From the NCBI RefSeq assembly GCF_013186535.1, contig NZ_JABMCZ010000002.1, forward strand, positions 1,798,001 to 1,862,000: a stretch of DNA of 64,000 nt. The letters are read 5' to 3'. The DNA comes from Nocardia terpenica (GTDB taxonomy: Bacteria; Actinomycetota; Actinomycetes; Mycobacteriales; Mycobacteriaceae). Within the stretch, counting starts at the first letter, position 1, and every line of letters begins with the position of its first letter. This document shows, in pieces, positions 1-8,046 of the stretch. The translations under genes and the position numbers were made by a program. Below the pieces are notes generated by a model. It was given only the letters and a program-made list of their open reading frames with translations, was not told the DNA's origin and ran no database searches.

Positions 1-660
1 TCGGTGGAGGTGGCCTTCTATCTGGTGCTGCCGCTGCTGGCGTCGGCGCTGCGCGGCACGGCGGCGCGCTGGCGGGCGCCCGCGGTGCTGGCGCTGGGCG
101 TGCTGAGCCTGGGCTGGAACTTCCTGCCGGTGCCGACCCCGGCCGCGATCCATGCCGACAACTGGCTGCCCGGCTATCTGCCGTGGTTCGTGGCGGGCAT
201 GCTGCTCGCCGAGCTGGTGGAGACGCCCGCGCCGCGCCGGATCCTCGGAAACCGCTGGGCCATGGGGTCACTGGCGCTGATCGCGTTCCTGCTGTCGGCC
301 ACCGACCTGGCCGGTCCCGCCGGGCTGACCCACGGCGCGCCCTGGCAGTACGCGATGAAGATGGGGCTGGGCGCGCTGCTCGGCTTCGGCCTGCTGGCGC
401 CGCTGGTGCTCGGCGACGGGACGCACCGCTGGCTGGAGAGCCGGGTCGCGGCGACGGTCGGCCGGTGGTCCTACGGCATTTTCCTCTGGCATCTGGCGGT
501 GCTGGCCGTGGTGTTCCCGATCTTCGGCATCATCCCGTTTCGCGGGATGTTCCTGCACGTGCTGCTGCTGACGATCGTCTTCACCGTCCCGCTCGCCGCC
601 GCCAGCTACGCCCTGATCGAAGAGCCGGTGCGGCACTGGGTCCGGCGTCGCTTCGGCTGA
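1..660 (+). CDS. Acyltransferase family 3 membrane protein, C-terminal part
   Basis: The gene enters from the left edge in frame 1, so its N-terminus is missing. The visible 219 residues open with SVEVAFYLVLPLL, the signature of acyltransferase-3 (OafA/NodX-like) proteins, and continue as about six hydrophobic helices with a FLWHL segment near residue 162. These inner-membrane enzymes move acyl groups, often onto cell-envelope sugars. In mycobacteria a membrane acyltransferase lies a little upstream of aftD, so position fits a role in envelope glycan modification, but the substrate cannot be read from the sequence. It ends tail to tail with aftD, overlapping it by 80 bases. Confidence 0.85.
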   Translation, partial: SVEVAFYLVLPLLASALRGTAARWRAPAVLALGVLSLGWNFLPVPTPAAIHADNWLPGYLPWFVAGMLLAELVETPAPRRILGNRWAMGSLALIAFLLSATDLAGPAGLTHGAPWQYAMKMGLGALLGFGLLAPLVLGDGTHRWLESRVAATVGRWSYGIFLWHLAVLAVVFPIFGIIPFRGMFLHVLLLTIVFTVPLAAASYALIEEPVRHWVRRRFG

Positions 661-3600
661 CGTCCCGGTCGGGCAGCGCGGCGATACCGACGGCGATCAC
701 GGCCAGCAGCGCCGGGAACTGGGTCCACAGCGAGCCGCCCATATATCCGTCGGGCGAACGCCAGGGACCGGTGGAGAGGGCGGCCGCCGACAGCGCGGTG
801 CCGAGACCGGCGACGGCGACCAGCGCGCGCGGGGTGATCCGTGGCGCGAATCGTTCGGCCGCGAAACCGGCTGCGGTGCAGGCGAATCCGACCGGTCCGG
901 AGATCAGCAGTGCGGCGGCCGCCAGACCGAACATGGCGGGTATGCGGGCGTTCCAGGTGTGCGGGGGCGAATCATCCTGTACGCCAACGTCGATCGGAGC
1001 CGTTCCGACAGGCGTCGGGTCGGGGCGCGGCGGCGCGGCGTCTCGCGCACGTCGCCACCGACGCGGTATCGGAATCGCCAGTGCGAGTAGCGGAATCAGC
1101 AGGAGCAGGCCGCCGAAGATGGCGAGCCGATACCAGCGATCGGGGGGGAATTCGATGGTGACCGGCCCGTGCGCATCGGCCGGAAGCACCCAGCCCTGCT
1201 CCCAGCCGTCGACGACGATCGGCGCGAGGGCGTGCCCGTCCGCGGTATGCGCGCGCCAGCCCGCATTCGTGCTCAACGGCAGGACCAGCAGCCGGGTCCC
1301 GGGCGGGGCCGATATCGGTTGGGGCGCGGCATCGGTGCGGTCGAGCCGCAACTCGTCGACCGTGAAGAGTTCGGTCGGGGTGACGGTGACATCCACCCGC
1401 CCGCTCGGCAGCGGCACCGGCCCGGTGTCCGCGTCGTCGCGCGCCTCGTCGGACGCACCCGGCGGGGCCACCCGATCCACTCCGCACACATGGGCGGAAA
1501 CCGGTGCGCCGGTGCGCAATTCGTCGGCCGTGGCGGTCACCGTGGTATGCACGACCCGACCGGCCAGCGCGATCGTGGGGCCGTGCGCGCAGTCGACGGT
1601 GACCGGCCGGTCCGGGGCGGCGGGCGGCGGATAATCGGGCCCGAGCACGCTCACCTCGGCCAGCCCGGGCGGTTGCTGCTGGGCGAAGCCGAGGGCGGTG
1701 CGATCCAGCACGGCCCGCCAGCTATCGATGCTCACCTCGATCCGGTCGGTCACCCGCGGATGCAGCGGGAGCCGGACCGGCGTGCCCGGCTCGGCGTCCG
1801 GGTCCAGCTCCCGAACCTGCGGCCCGTCACCGAGATTCACCGCCACCGCGGTCGGCCGCGCCGGGAGATCACCCTTGGGCGGCGTCACCTCCAGCCCGGT
1901 GACCAGCTCGGGCCGGGGCAGTTCGATGGTGAGCGTCGGCTTCGGCCCGGCGGGATTGCGCACGGTGTCCTCCGGCGCGATCCAGCTGGTGCGGGGGTCC
2001 CCGTCGGTGGCGGCGAAGGCCGACCCGCGCAGATCGCCGACATCGGCCTTGCCGCGGGCGATCGGCCGATCGGGGTCGGTGAGCAGCGCCTCCAGCGCGG
2101 GTCCCGGCCGGGTGCGCAGGATCAGATCCGGGGCGACGGCCATCGGCTCCGGTACGGACAGGGTGCGCTCGAACGCGCCCGTCTCCTCCGCGGGCAGGCC
2201 CAGCCCCTTGCTACAGCGCACCCGGTCGGGCGCGTCGAAACAGCCGCTGCGGCCGGGGAATTCCTGCCCGAGGTCCCAGCCCCGCACCCGCGCACCGGCC
2301 GGTGGCGGCGGCAGCACGGTGCGGTGCCGGATGTCCACCCGCCGCGGCGCGTCCCGATCCGCGTAGTCGTCGAGGGTCAGCTCGCTGATGCCGAATTGTC
2401 CACCGGCGCTGCCGCCCTCGGTGCGGGTGGCGGTGATGGTGAGCCAATCGGTCCGCCCCGGCGGCAGCGAGATCGATACCGGCGCACCGGGTTCGCCGAT
2501 GCGCGCGGCGACGGTGCCGTTGCGGGTGCGCACCTCCAGCCACTTGACCGGGTCGCCCAGCGCGGCCGGGCTGGTCGTCACGCGCAGCAGCCCCGCCTGC
2601 ACCGGGCGGTCCAGATCGAGCCGAAGCCACTGTCCGACGGCGTGTTCGGCGCTGTTGCTCAGCCAGGCGGTGCTGGGATCGCCGTCCACGACGGCCGCCG
2701 TCGAACTGCCGGGCGCGGTGCCGCCCAGCTGGGTGGCGTCGGCGGCGGAGCTGGAGGCGGTGATGGTCGCGCCCGACCACTCGCCCTCCACCGGCGGTGT
2801 TCCCGCGACGGCGTAGTCCGGCACCAGATTGTGGGTGCGCCGGGCGTCGGTCGGGGCGCGCAGCGCCGAACTGTGGTCGTCCACCTTGCCGAAATCCGTC
2901 TCGCGGTCCATCGGCGTATCGGTGACGGTCATCGACCCGGCCGCCACTCCCGCCCGGGCGGCATCCGCGGCCAGCAGCATCGGGCCGTCGCCGCGATCGG
3001 TGCGCCGCACTCGTTCCAGCACCTCGGGACCGCCCGCCACCACCGGCACCGAATCCATCGGCACCGTGTACGCGCCCGGGAATGATCCGGGAGCGCCGGG
3101 GCCGCTGTGGGTTTCGGCGGGTGTGCCGGGGCGGGGCAGCCGCACCCGGTAGATCTCGATCGCCGGGTAGGCCGGGCGCAGATCGCCGTCGACCACCAGC
3201 CCGGACGCATGGCCGATCGCGATCGGGTTGCCGAATTCGGCGACCTTCGCGATGCCGGGCGAGCCCTCGATCGCTTGGTGCGCCAGCAGCGGCCGGGCCG
3301 ACCGGGAGGTATCGGGGTCGAGATCGTTGCGCAGCACCAGGATTCCGATGCCCTGATCGATCAGCGTCGGCGCCAGCCCGGCCGAGGGCCGCCCGTCGGC
3401 GATGAGCCGCTGCACCGAATCCATGGCCCGGATCGCGCCCGGCGGTGTCAGCGGCACCGCGTCGCGCACCGCCCACGGCGTGCGGGCCAGCGCCTGCAGC
3501 GGCTCGTCCCGGGTGAGTCCCCAGATCTGACTGCCGAACGGGGCGCCGGGCACCACCAGCGCCCGGGTGTCGGCGGCATTGCGCGCCAACCAGTCCGCGG

Positions 3601-4966
3601 TCTGCTGCCAGTAGGCGGGAACGCGGTCGTAGGCGCCGCGCGGCGCCAGCTTGCTGGTCCAGGCCAGCGAGGTGGACAGCGCCAGCGCGGTCAGCACCAG
3701 CGCGGCGACGGCCACCATCCGGTCGCGTTCGGGATGGGCGAAGGCCCGCCGCCACACCGGCATCGGCGCCGAGGCGGGCAGCGGCACCCGGCCCAGCAGA
3801 TGGGCCAGGCCCAGCACCAGCGGCAGCCGGATCAGCGGCTCCAGCTTGTGCACATTGCGCAGCGGCGCCCCGGCCGAATCCAGGAAGACCCGGATCGGCT
3901 CGGCGAACGGCCCGCCCAGGTCCCCGGCGTAGCCCGCGCAGATGCCGACCAGCCCGACGATCAGGATCAGCGCGAACCGGCCGCGGTCCGGCATGGATTT
4001 CCGTGCGAGCCCGGCCATTCCGGCGGCCGCGAGCAGACCCGTGGCCAGCACCGCCGCGGGCTGGGTCACCAGCACCGCGCCCGCGATGCGCTCCGGCGAG
4101 ACGAACGGGGTCCAGCTGTCGGTGCCGCGCAGCACCTCACCCAGCGACGCCCACTGCGTGGTGACGCCGGAGGATTCGATGTAGTCCAGGAACGGCGGAC
4201 TCACCCTGCCCAGCAGCAGCAGCGGCACCACCCACCACAGCGTGGCGAGCAGCAGCAGCGGAATCCACGCCCGGGTGAAGCGCCACCAGCGCCGGTTCGG
4301 CCGATACGACGCCCACCACAGCGCGGCGGGCAGGAACGCGGCGGCCGTCGCCACGGCGTTCACCGCGCCCATCAGCGCCAGCGCCAGCGCGCTGCCCGCG
4401 GGCGAATTCGCGCCGCGGCGACGCACCCCGGCGACGGTCCCGAGGGCCGCGGGCGCGAGCAATACCCAGGGCGCCAACATCATCGGCAGCGTCTCCGACG
4501 AGATCGAGCCGAGCGTGGTCAGCACCCGCGGGGACAGCGCGAAGGCCAGCGCCGCCACCACCCGGGAGCCGCGCGTCCCGATGCCGAGCGTCTCGCACAG
4601 CCGCACGATCCCCCAGAACCCGGCCAGGATCAGCAGCGCCCACCAGACGCGCTGGGTCACCCACGCGGGCAGCCCGAGCACGTGCCCGAGCGAAAAGAAC
4701 GCGCCGTGCGGGAAGAAATAGCCGTAGGCCTGGTTCTGCACCTGCCCCATCGGGGCCTGGCTGCTCCACAGGTGCGCGGCGCGTTCCAGAAAGCCCAGCG
4801 GATTCTGGGCCAGATCGTATTTGGTGTCGGCGACCGTGCGGCCGGGTGCCTGCAGAAAGGTCAGCAGGAACGCCGCGACGACGCTCCCGGCGAGCCAGCG
4901 CCGCCCCAGCGGCGCGGTGGATAGGGGTGGGTCGGCGCTCGGCGACTCAGCGAGCGCCGTACTCAA
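581..4966 (-). CDS. aftD: Arabinofuranosyltransferase AftD
   Basis: A protein of about 1461 residues, close to mycobacterial AftD (about 1400). AftD is a membrane GT-C enzyme that adds alpha-1,3 arabinofuranose branches to arabinogalactan and lipoarabinomannan using decaprenyl-phosphoarabinose. The N-terminal third has many hydrophobic helices with a conserved loop (TKYDLAQNPLGFL); the middle carries two discoidin-like carbohydrate-binding stretches (around SSAADATQLGG and GSAFAATDGDPRTSW); more helices follow at the C-terminus. The frame is open upstream to 5110, but that stretch shadows the DUF2613 gene, so I place the start at a TTG at 4966, overlapping the DUF2613 stop. The start is the uncertain part. 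Confidence 0.9.
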   Translation of the reverse strand: MSTALAESPSADPPLSTAPLGRRWLAGSVVAAFLLTFLQAPGRTVADTKYDLAQNPLGFLERAAHLWSSQAPMGQVQNQAYGYFFPHGAFFSLGHVLGLPAWVTQRVWWALLILAGFWGIVRLCETLGIGTRGSRVVAALAFALSPRVLTTLGSISSETLPMMLAPWVLLAPAALGTVAGVRRRGANSPAGSALALALMGAVNAVATAAAFLPAALWWASYRPNRRWWRFTRAWIPLLLLATLWWVVPLLLLGRVSPPFLDYIESSGVTTQWASLGEVLRGTDSWTPFVSPERIAGAVLVTQPAAVLATGLLAAAGMAGLARKSMPDRGRFALILIVGLVGICAGYAGDLGGPFAEPIRVFLDSAGAPLRNVHKLEPLIRLPLVLGLAHLLGRVPLPASAPMPVWRRAFAHPERDRMVAVAALVLTALALSTSLAWTSKLAPRGAYDRVPAYWQQTADWLARNAADTRALVVPGAPFGSQIWGLTRDEPLQALARTPWAVRDAVPLTPPGAIRAMDSVQRLIADGRPSAGLAPTLIDQGIGILVLRNDLDPDTSRSARPLLAHQAIEGSPGIAKVAEFGNPIAIGHASGLVVDGDLRPAYPAIEIYRVRLPRPGTPAETHSGPGAPGSFPGAYTVPMDSVPVVAGGPEVLERVRRTDRGDGPMLLAADAARAGVAAGSMTVTDTPMDRETDFGKVDDHSSALRAPTDARRTHNLVPDYAVAGTPPVEGEWSGATITASSSAADATQLGGTAPGSSTAAVVDGDPSTAWLSNSAEHAVGQWLRLDLDRPVQAGLLRVTTSPAALGDPVKWLEVRTRNGTVAARIGEPGAPVSISLPPGRTDWLTITATRTEGGSAGGQFGISELTLDDYADRDAPRRVDIRHRTVLPPPPAGARVRGWDLGQEFPGRSGCFDAPDRVRCSKGLGLPAEETGAFERTLSVPEPMAVAPDLILRTRPGPALEALLTDPDRPIARGKADVGDLRGSAFAATDGDPRTSWIAPEDTVRNPAGPKPTLTIELPRPELVTGLEVTPPKGDLPARPTAVAVNLGDGPQVRELDPDAEPGTPVRLPLHPRVTDRIEVSIDSWRAVLDRTALGFAQQQPPGLAEVSVLGPDYPPPAAPDRPVTVDCAHGPTIALAGRVVHTTVTATADELRTGAPVSAHVCGVDRVAPPGASDEARDDADTGPVPLPSGRVDVTVTPTELFTVDELRLDRTDAAPQPISAPPGTRLLVLPLSTNAGWRAHTADGHALAPIVVDGWEQGWVLPADAHGPVTIEFPPDRWYRLAIFGGLLLLIPLLALAIPIPRRWRRARDAAPPRPDPTPVGTAPIDVGVQDDSPPHTWNARIPAMFGLAAAALLISGPVGFACTAAGFAAERFAPRITPRALVAVAGLGTALSAAALSTGPWRSPDGYMGGSLWTQFPALLAVIAVGIAALPDRDVSRSDAGPSAAPALRSGRSWRRRAGR

Positions 4967-5117
4967 CGTTGTTGAGCAGCGACGAGGACTGATTGCCGCT
5001 GCGATCGACCTCGGGCCGCGAAGTCTGCTGCGCCGCCATCGTGACCACGAACACCGCCACCACCCCGAGCACTGCCCCAGCGACGGCGCTAGCCACACCC
5101 GGCACAGCAAACTTCAT
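4947..5117 (-). CDS. DUF2613 family small membrane protein
   Basis: A 56-residue protein read directly from the minus strand. It starts MKFAVPGVASAVAGAVLG, has one hydrophobic helix at about residues 5-28, then a short polar tail ending NNVEYGAR. Mycobacterium tuberculosis has a protein of this kind (Rv0236A) immediately upstream of aftD, and here its last codons overlap the aftD start by 20 bases, so the two are probably co-transcribed and translationally coupled. The function is unknown; the constant pairing suggests it helps AftD or arabinan assembly at the membrane. Confidence 0.85.
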   Translation of the reverse strand: MKFAVPGVASAVAGAVLGVVAVFVVTMAAQQTSRPEVDRSGNQSSSLLNNVEYGAR

Positions 5118-5230
5118 CGCGAACTCCCATACATCGTCGGCGCAGTCCTGTTCCGAGCCAACCTACAACATGCACCTGTGCCCGGCCTCGCCGTCAGGCC
5201 CTTCGCATGTTCCCGGCCGTACTCCCTCAT

Positions 5231-5437
5231 GGTCCTGGCGTGTACTTCGTCGTGGTCCTGGCGTGTACTTCGTCGTGGTCCTGGCACCTACCCCGTCGTG
5301 GTCCCGGCGTGTACCCCGTCGTGGTCCTGGCGTGTACCCCGTTGTGGTCCTGGCGTGTACTTCATCGTGGTCCTGGCGTGTACCCCGTTGTGGTCCTGGC
5401 GCGTACCCCGTCATGGTCCCGGCACCTACTCCGTCAT
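5231..5437. repeat. Nine tandem 23-bp units (half-hairpin array)
   Basis: Units beginning GGTCC(T/C)GGC start at 5231, 5254, 5277, 5300, 5323, 5346, 5369, 5392 and 5415, an exact 23-bp period. The next unit (5438) becomes the left arm of the hairpin at 5437-5465. Each unit resembles that left arm, but only the last has a right arm. The array lies between the DUF2613 start and the isochorismate synthase end and is open in several frames only because of its composition. Confidence 0.9.
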
Positions 5438-5465
5438 GATCCCGGCACGCTTTTGGCCGGGATCA
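5437..5465. terminator. TGCTTTTGG-family hairpin, copy 1
   Basis: Perfect 10-bp arms TGATCCCGGC / GCCGGGATCA around the loop ACGCTTTTG. It closes the nine-unit 23-bp array. Same family as the hairpins near 5588, 9392, 13324, 15441, 19245 and 26081. Confidence 0.7.
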
Positions 5466-5587
5466 CCGCTCCGGAACCCGGCACCGCAGCTCGCCCAGCA
5501 GCGTGCGCAGTTTCGCCGTGGTTCTGGCGTGTACTTCGTCGTGGTCCCGGCACCTACCCCGTCATGGTCCCGGCACCTACTCCGTCA

Positions 5588-5616
5588 TGATCCCGGCACG
5601 CTTTTGGCCGGGATCA
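5588..5616 (-). terminator. TGCTTTTGG-family hairpin, copy 2, at the isochorismate synthase stop
   Basis: Same perfect 10-bp stem as copy 1. The right arm contains the TGA stop of the isochorismate synthase gene, so the hairpin begins inside its last codon, as expected for a transcription terminator of that minus-strand gene. Confidence 0.7.
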
Positions 5617-6726
5617 CCGCTCCGGAACCCGGCACCGCAGCCCGCCCAGCAGCGTGCGCAGTTTCGCCGTGGTCTCGTCCAGTTCCGTGTCCGGGTCGGA
5701 GGCCGCGACGATGCCGCCGCCGGCGAAGGCGCGCACCGTGTGTCCGTCGGCGGACAGTTCGGCGCAGCGGATCGCCACCACCCATTCGCCGTCGCCGCGG
5801 GCGTCACACCAGCCGACCGCGCCGCCGTAGAAGCCGCGGTCCTCTTCCAACTCGACGATGGCCTCGAGGGCCAGATCGGTGGGGGTGCCGCAGACCGCGG
5901 GCGTCGGATGCAGCAGCAGCGCCAGGTCCAGGGCGGTGGTGCCGGGATCGCGCAGCCGCCCGCGGATCGGGGTGGCCAGGTGCCAGACCTCGGCGGTGTG
6001 CAGCAATTCCGGGCCGTCGGGAATGACGAGTTCGCGGCATACCGGCCCGAGCCGCTCGCGGATCCAGTCGATGACGAAGGCGTGCTCGTCGCGATTCTTG
6101 GTGCTGCCCAGCAGTTCCCGCGAGCGCTCCCGATCGATGGCGGGGTCGGCGTGCCGGGGCGCGGTGCCCGCCAGCGGATGCAGGGTCACGGTGTCGCCGT
6201 ACCGGGCGACCAGCACCTCCGGGGTGGCGCCGACCAGCGTCGCGCCGGGCCGCCCGGCCGGGGTGAGGTCCACGGCGAACACATTGGCCCGCGGGTGGCG
6301 GGCGAGCAGGTGCGCGGCGACCACCGCCGGGTCCAGCGGCGCGTCCGCCTCGGCCAGCAGCGATCGGGCCGCCACCACCTTCCGCAGCGGCTGCGCCGGA
6401 TCCGACAGCTGCTCCACCAGTTTCGTCACCCGCGCGACATGCTCTGCGGCACTGGGGATCTCGGTGACAACCTGGACCGCCGGGAGCTCGGGCAGCGCGG
6501 CCGGTCGCCACGGGCCCGCGGTGCGCTCCGCCCGCTCGGGCTCGCACAGGGCGGCGGGCCGCCGCGGATCGAACGCCAGCGCCCCGACCACCAGGTCCGC
6601 GCCGTCGCGGAGCGCCGCGACCGCGCGCTCCGGGTCGTCGAACACGCGTCGGCTGCCGCTCGTCCGGACCACACCATCGGGTTGTGCGAGCAGAAAGCCG
6701 TCCCTGGTTCCCCGAAAGCCGTCCAT
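5614..6726 (-). CDS. Isochorismate synthase (MenF/EntC/DhbC family)
   Basis: A 370-residue chorismate-binding enzyme that converts chorismate to isochorismate, the entry to menaquinone or to salicylate/dihydroxybenzoate siderophores. The C-terminal core shows the family motifs: KVVAARS near residue 120, a GATPE stretch, HPLAGTAPR, GSTKNRDEHAFV, HPTPAVCGTP and the final FYGGAVGWCDARGDGEW segment. I chose the ATG at 6726, preceded by GGGG four bases upstream; an in-frame ATG at 6753 is possible. The first codons contain a short internal duplication (GGACGGCTTTC twice). No other siderophore or menaquinone gene adjoins, so its pathway is undecided. Confidence 0.88.
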   Translation of the reverse strand: MDGFRGTRDGFLLAQPDGVVRTSGSRRVFDDPERAVAALRDGADLVVGALAFDPRRPAALCEPERAERTAGPWRPAALPELPAVQVVTEIPSAAEHVARVTKLVEQLSDPAQPLRKVVAARSLLAEADAPLDPAVVAAHLLARHPRANVFAVDLTPAGRPGATLVGATPEVLVARYGDTVTLHPLAGTAPRHADPAIDRERSRELLGSTKNRDEHAFVIDWIRERLGPVCRELVIPDGPELLHTAEVWHLATPIRGRLRDPGTTALDLALLLHPTPAVCGTPTDLALEAIVELEEDRGFYGGAVGWCDARGDGEWVVAIRCAELSADGHTVRAFAGGGIVAASDPDTELDETTAKLRTLLGGLRCRVPER

Positions 6727-6812
6727 AGTTCCCCGACGATAGTCCGGGGCCACGGACGCGGTGGCCCGGTAGCGATCGATGTCTCAGTGTGTTCGGCGGC
6801 ACGTGCCGCGGG

Positions 6813-7298
6813 CTAACGCGTTCCGTCCGGATGCTTGCCCGGCGGCACCAGCAGAATCGGCCGATGACAGTGTTTGAGTACCGCCTCGGCGACGCTCGAA
6901 TGCATCAGCGCCCGAATACCGGTGGCGCCCCGGGTGCCCGCCACGATGATGTCCACATCGAGCTCGTCGGCGACATCGACGATGGCATTCCAAATGGTCG
7001 AGGTGCATTCGGCAGTGCGCGCCTCGGCGTTGAGACCGGAGAGTTTGGCCAGCCGCACGCCCTCGGCATTGATCTGCTTGGCATCGACGAAGGCGATGTC
7101 CTCGAGCTCCTCGTCGGGCAGCCATTCCGGCTGCATCACTCCCGACATTCCCGACAGTCGGGCGGCCTGGCGCACCATCGGCTCCCACGCGGTCAACACC
7201 ACCGCCCGGGTGGCCGACAAAAACCGCCCCGCGTATTCCACGGCCCGTTTCGCGTTCTCGGAACCGTCGTAGGCAATGAGCATCAGGTCGCACGGCAT
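6813..7298 (-). CDS. Universal stress protein (UspA family)
   Basis: A 161-residue single-domain cytoplasmic protein. It begins MLIAYDGSENAKRAVEYA, the usual beta1-alpha1 of the fold, and keeps the ATP-binding pattern G-2x-G-9x-G(S/T) in slightly altered form (GTRGATGIRALMHSSVAEAV) near residues 123-142. Such proteins bind ATP or other nucleotides and aid survival under stress or slow growth. It stands alone on the minus strand, with about 85 bases to the next gene on one side and a long intergenic region on the other. Confidence 0.9.
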   Translation of the reverse strand: MPCDLMLIAYDGSENAKRAVEYAGRFLSATRAVVLTAWEPMVRQAARLSGMSGVMQPEWLPDEELEDIAFVDAKQINAEGVRLAKLSGLNAEARTAECTSTIWNAIVDVADELDVDIIVAGTRGATGIRALMHSSVAEAVLKHCHRPILLVPPGKHPDGTR

Positions 7299-7584
7299 GA
7301 CGAACCTCCCAGGGTTCCGGTGCCTCGGCTACGCTCCAGAGAGTACCCGGACAACCGGCCCACATCCGGTAATGCCGACCCCGCCGTTCGGGTGGAAATA
7401 TGGACGGTCGCTCAATTCAACTTCGGACTACGGTACGGCCGGTCGGTATGTGAGCCGAGCACGCGCTCTTTCTCGTTAATTCGCTAACGATTCACCCGAA
7501 AGCTTCGGCCGGACTTGCCGTTCGGGGCTTCACTTGGCATTACCCGGCAGTGCAAAGATCCGGCGCCGGGACAGAAGGAGCCGA

Positions 7585-8046
7585 GTGGGGTTTTGGATCG
7601 TGCGAGTGGAAGAAATTGTCACGCCCCAGGATTGGGCGGAAGCCTATCGGTCGCTGTTCGGATTGCCGCGCGTGCACGTCACCTCCCCTGGATTCGTGGT
7701 GCTGCCGCTGGTCGATTCCATCGCCGCGGTGAACACGCCGGAAGCGTTGGGCGCGTTGATACTCGACGAGCTCACCGCGCGCGGCATCGCCGGGCCGGTG
7801 CTGGTGCGCGAACGACCGGCGCGCCGGACGTTCCTCGCGGTCTTCGATGGGTACCCCTGTCTGGAAGCCATCGTCCGACTGGAGCGTCACGGCGTGGATA
7901 TCGGCCCGCATCGCAGCAACGTCATACTGCCCACCGGTCTCGGCCGGTGCACCCATGAGGGCCGCTGGTGGGCCCGGGCGCCACAGCGCGACGAATCGCT
8001 ACCGCTGCTGTCCGAGGTCGTCGGGGCGGTCATCAGCATCCTGTGA
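7585..8046 (+). CDS. Hypothetical protein coupled to the ADP-ribosylglycohydrolase
   Basis: A 153-residue soluble protein with no signal peptide or membrane segment and no family I recognise. It opens MGFWIVRVEEIVTPQDWAEAY and ends with LLSEVVGAVISIL. A section around RSNVILPTG is weakly reminiscent of primase-polymerase N-terminal domains, but I would not rely on that. I place the start at the GTG at 7585, five bases after AAGGAG; a TTG at 7534 is in frame. Its stop overlaps the GTG of the next gene (GTGA), so the two proteins are probably made together. Confidence 0.65.
   Translation: MGFWIVRVEEIVTPQDWAEAYRSLFGLPRVHVTSPGFVVLPLVDSIAAVNTPEALGALILDELTARGIAGPVLVRERPARRTFLAVFDGYPCLEAIVRLERHGVDIGPHRSNVILPTGLGRCTHEGRWWARAPQRDESLPLLSEVVGAVISIL

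Larger units (their letters stand above)
5404..5673. repeat. 119-bp direct duplication at a 151-bp offset
   Basis: Bases 5404-5522 match 5555-5673 with one difference (5491/5642). Each copy carries an array unit, the complete hairpin and the last codons of isochorismate synthase. Only the right copy is joined to the gene; the left is a detached duplicate. Three more 23-bp units (5520, 5543, 5566) lie between the copies. Confidence 0.9.

Noticed and set aside
1169..4924. Long plus-strand frames opposite aftD (638 and 605 codons)
   Set aside because: Both are Arg/Gly/Pro-rich shadows of the aftD frame, with no family motifs, and overlap the recognised protein completely.
5231..5437. CRISPR array
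   Set aside because: Units are directly adjacent with no spacers, and no cas gene is in the window.
5163..5590. Tandem-repeat proteins in several frames across the 23-bp array
   Set aside because: The frames are open only because the 23-bp unit lacks stops; 23 is not a multiple of 3, so the peptide repeats in mixed frames, and no ribosome site is present.
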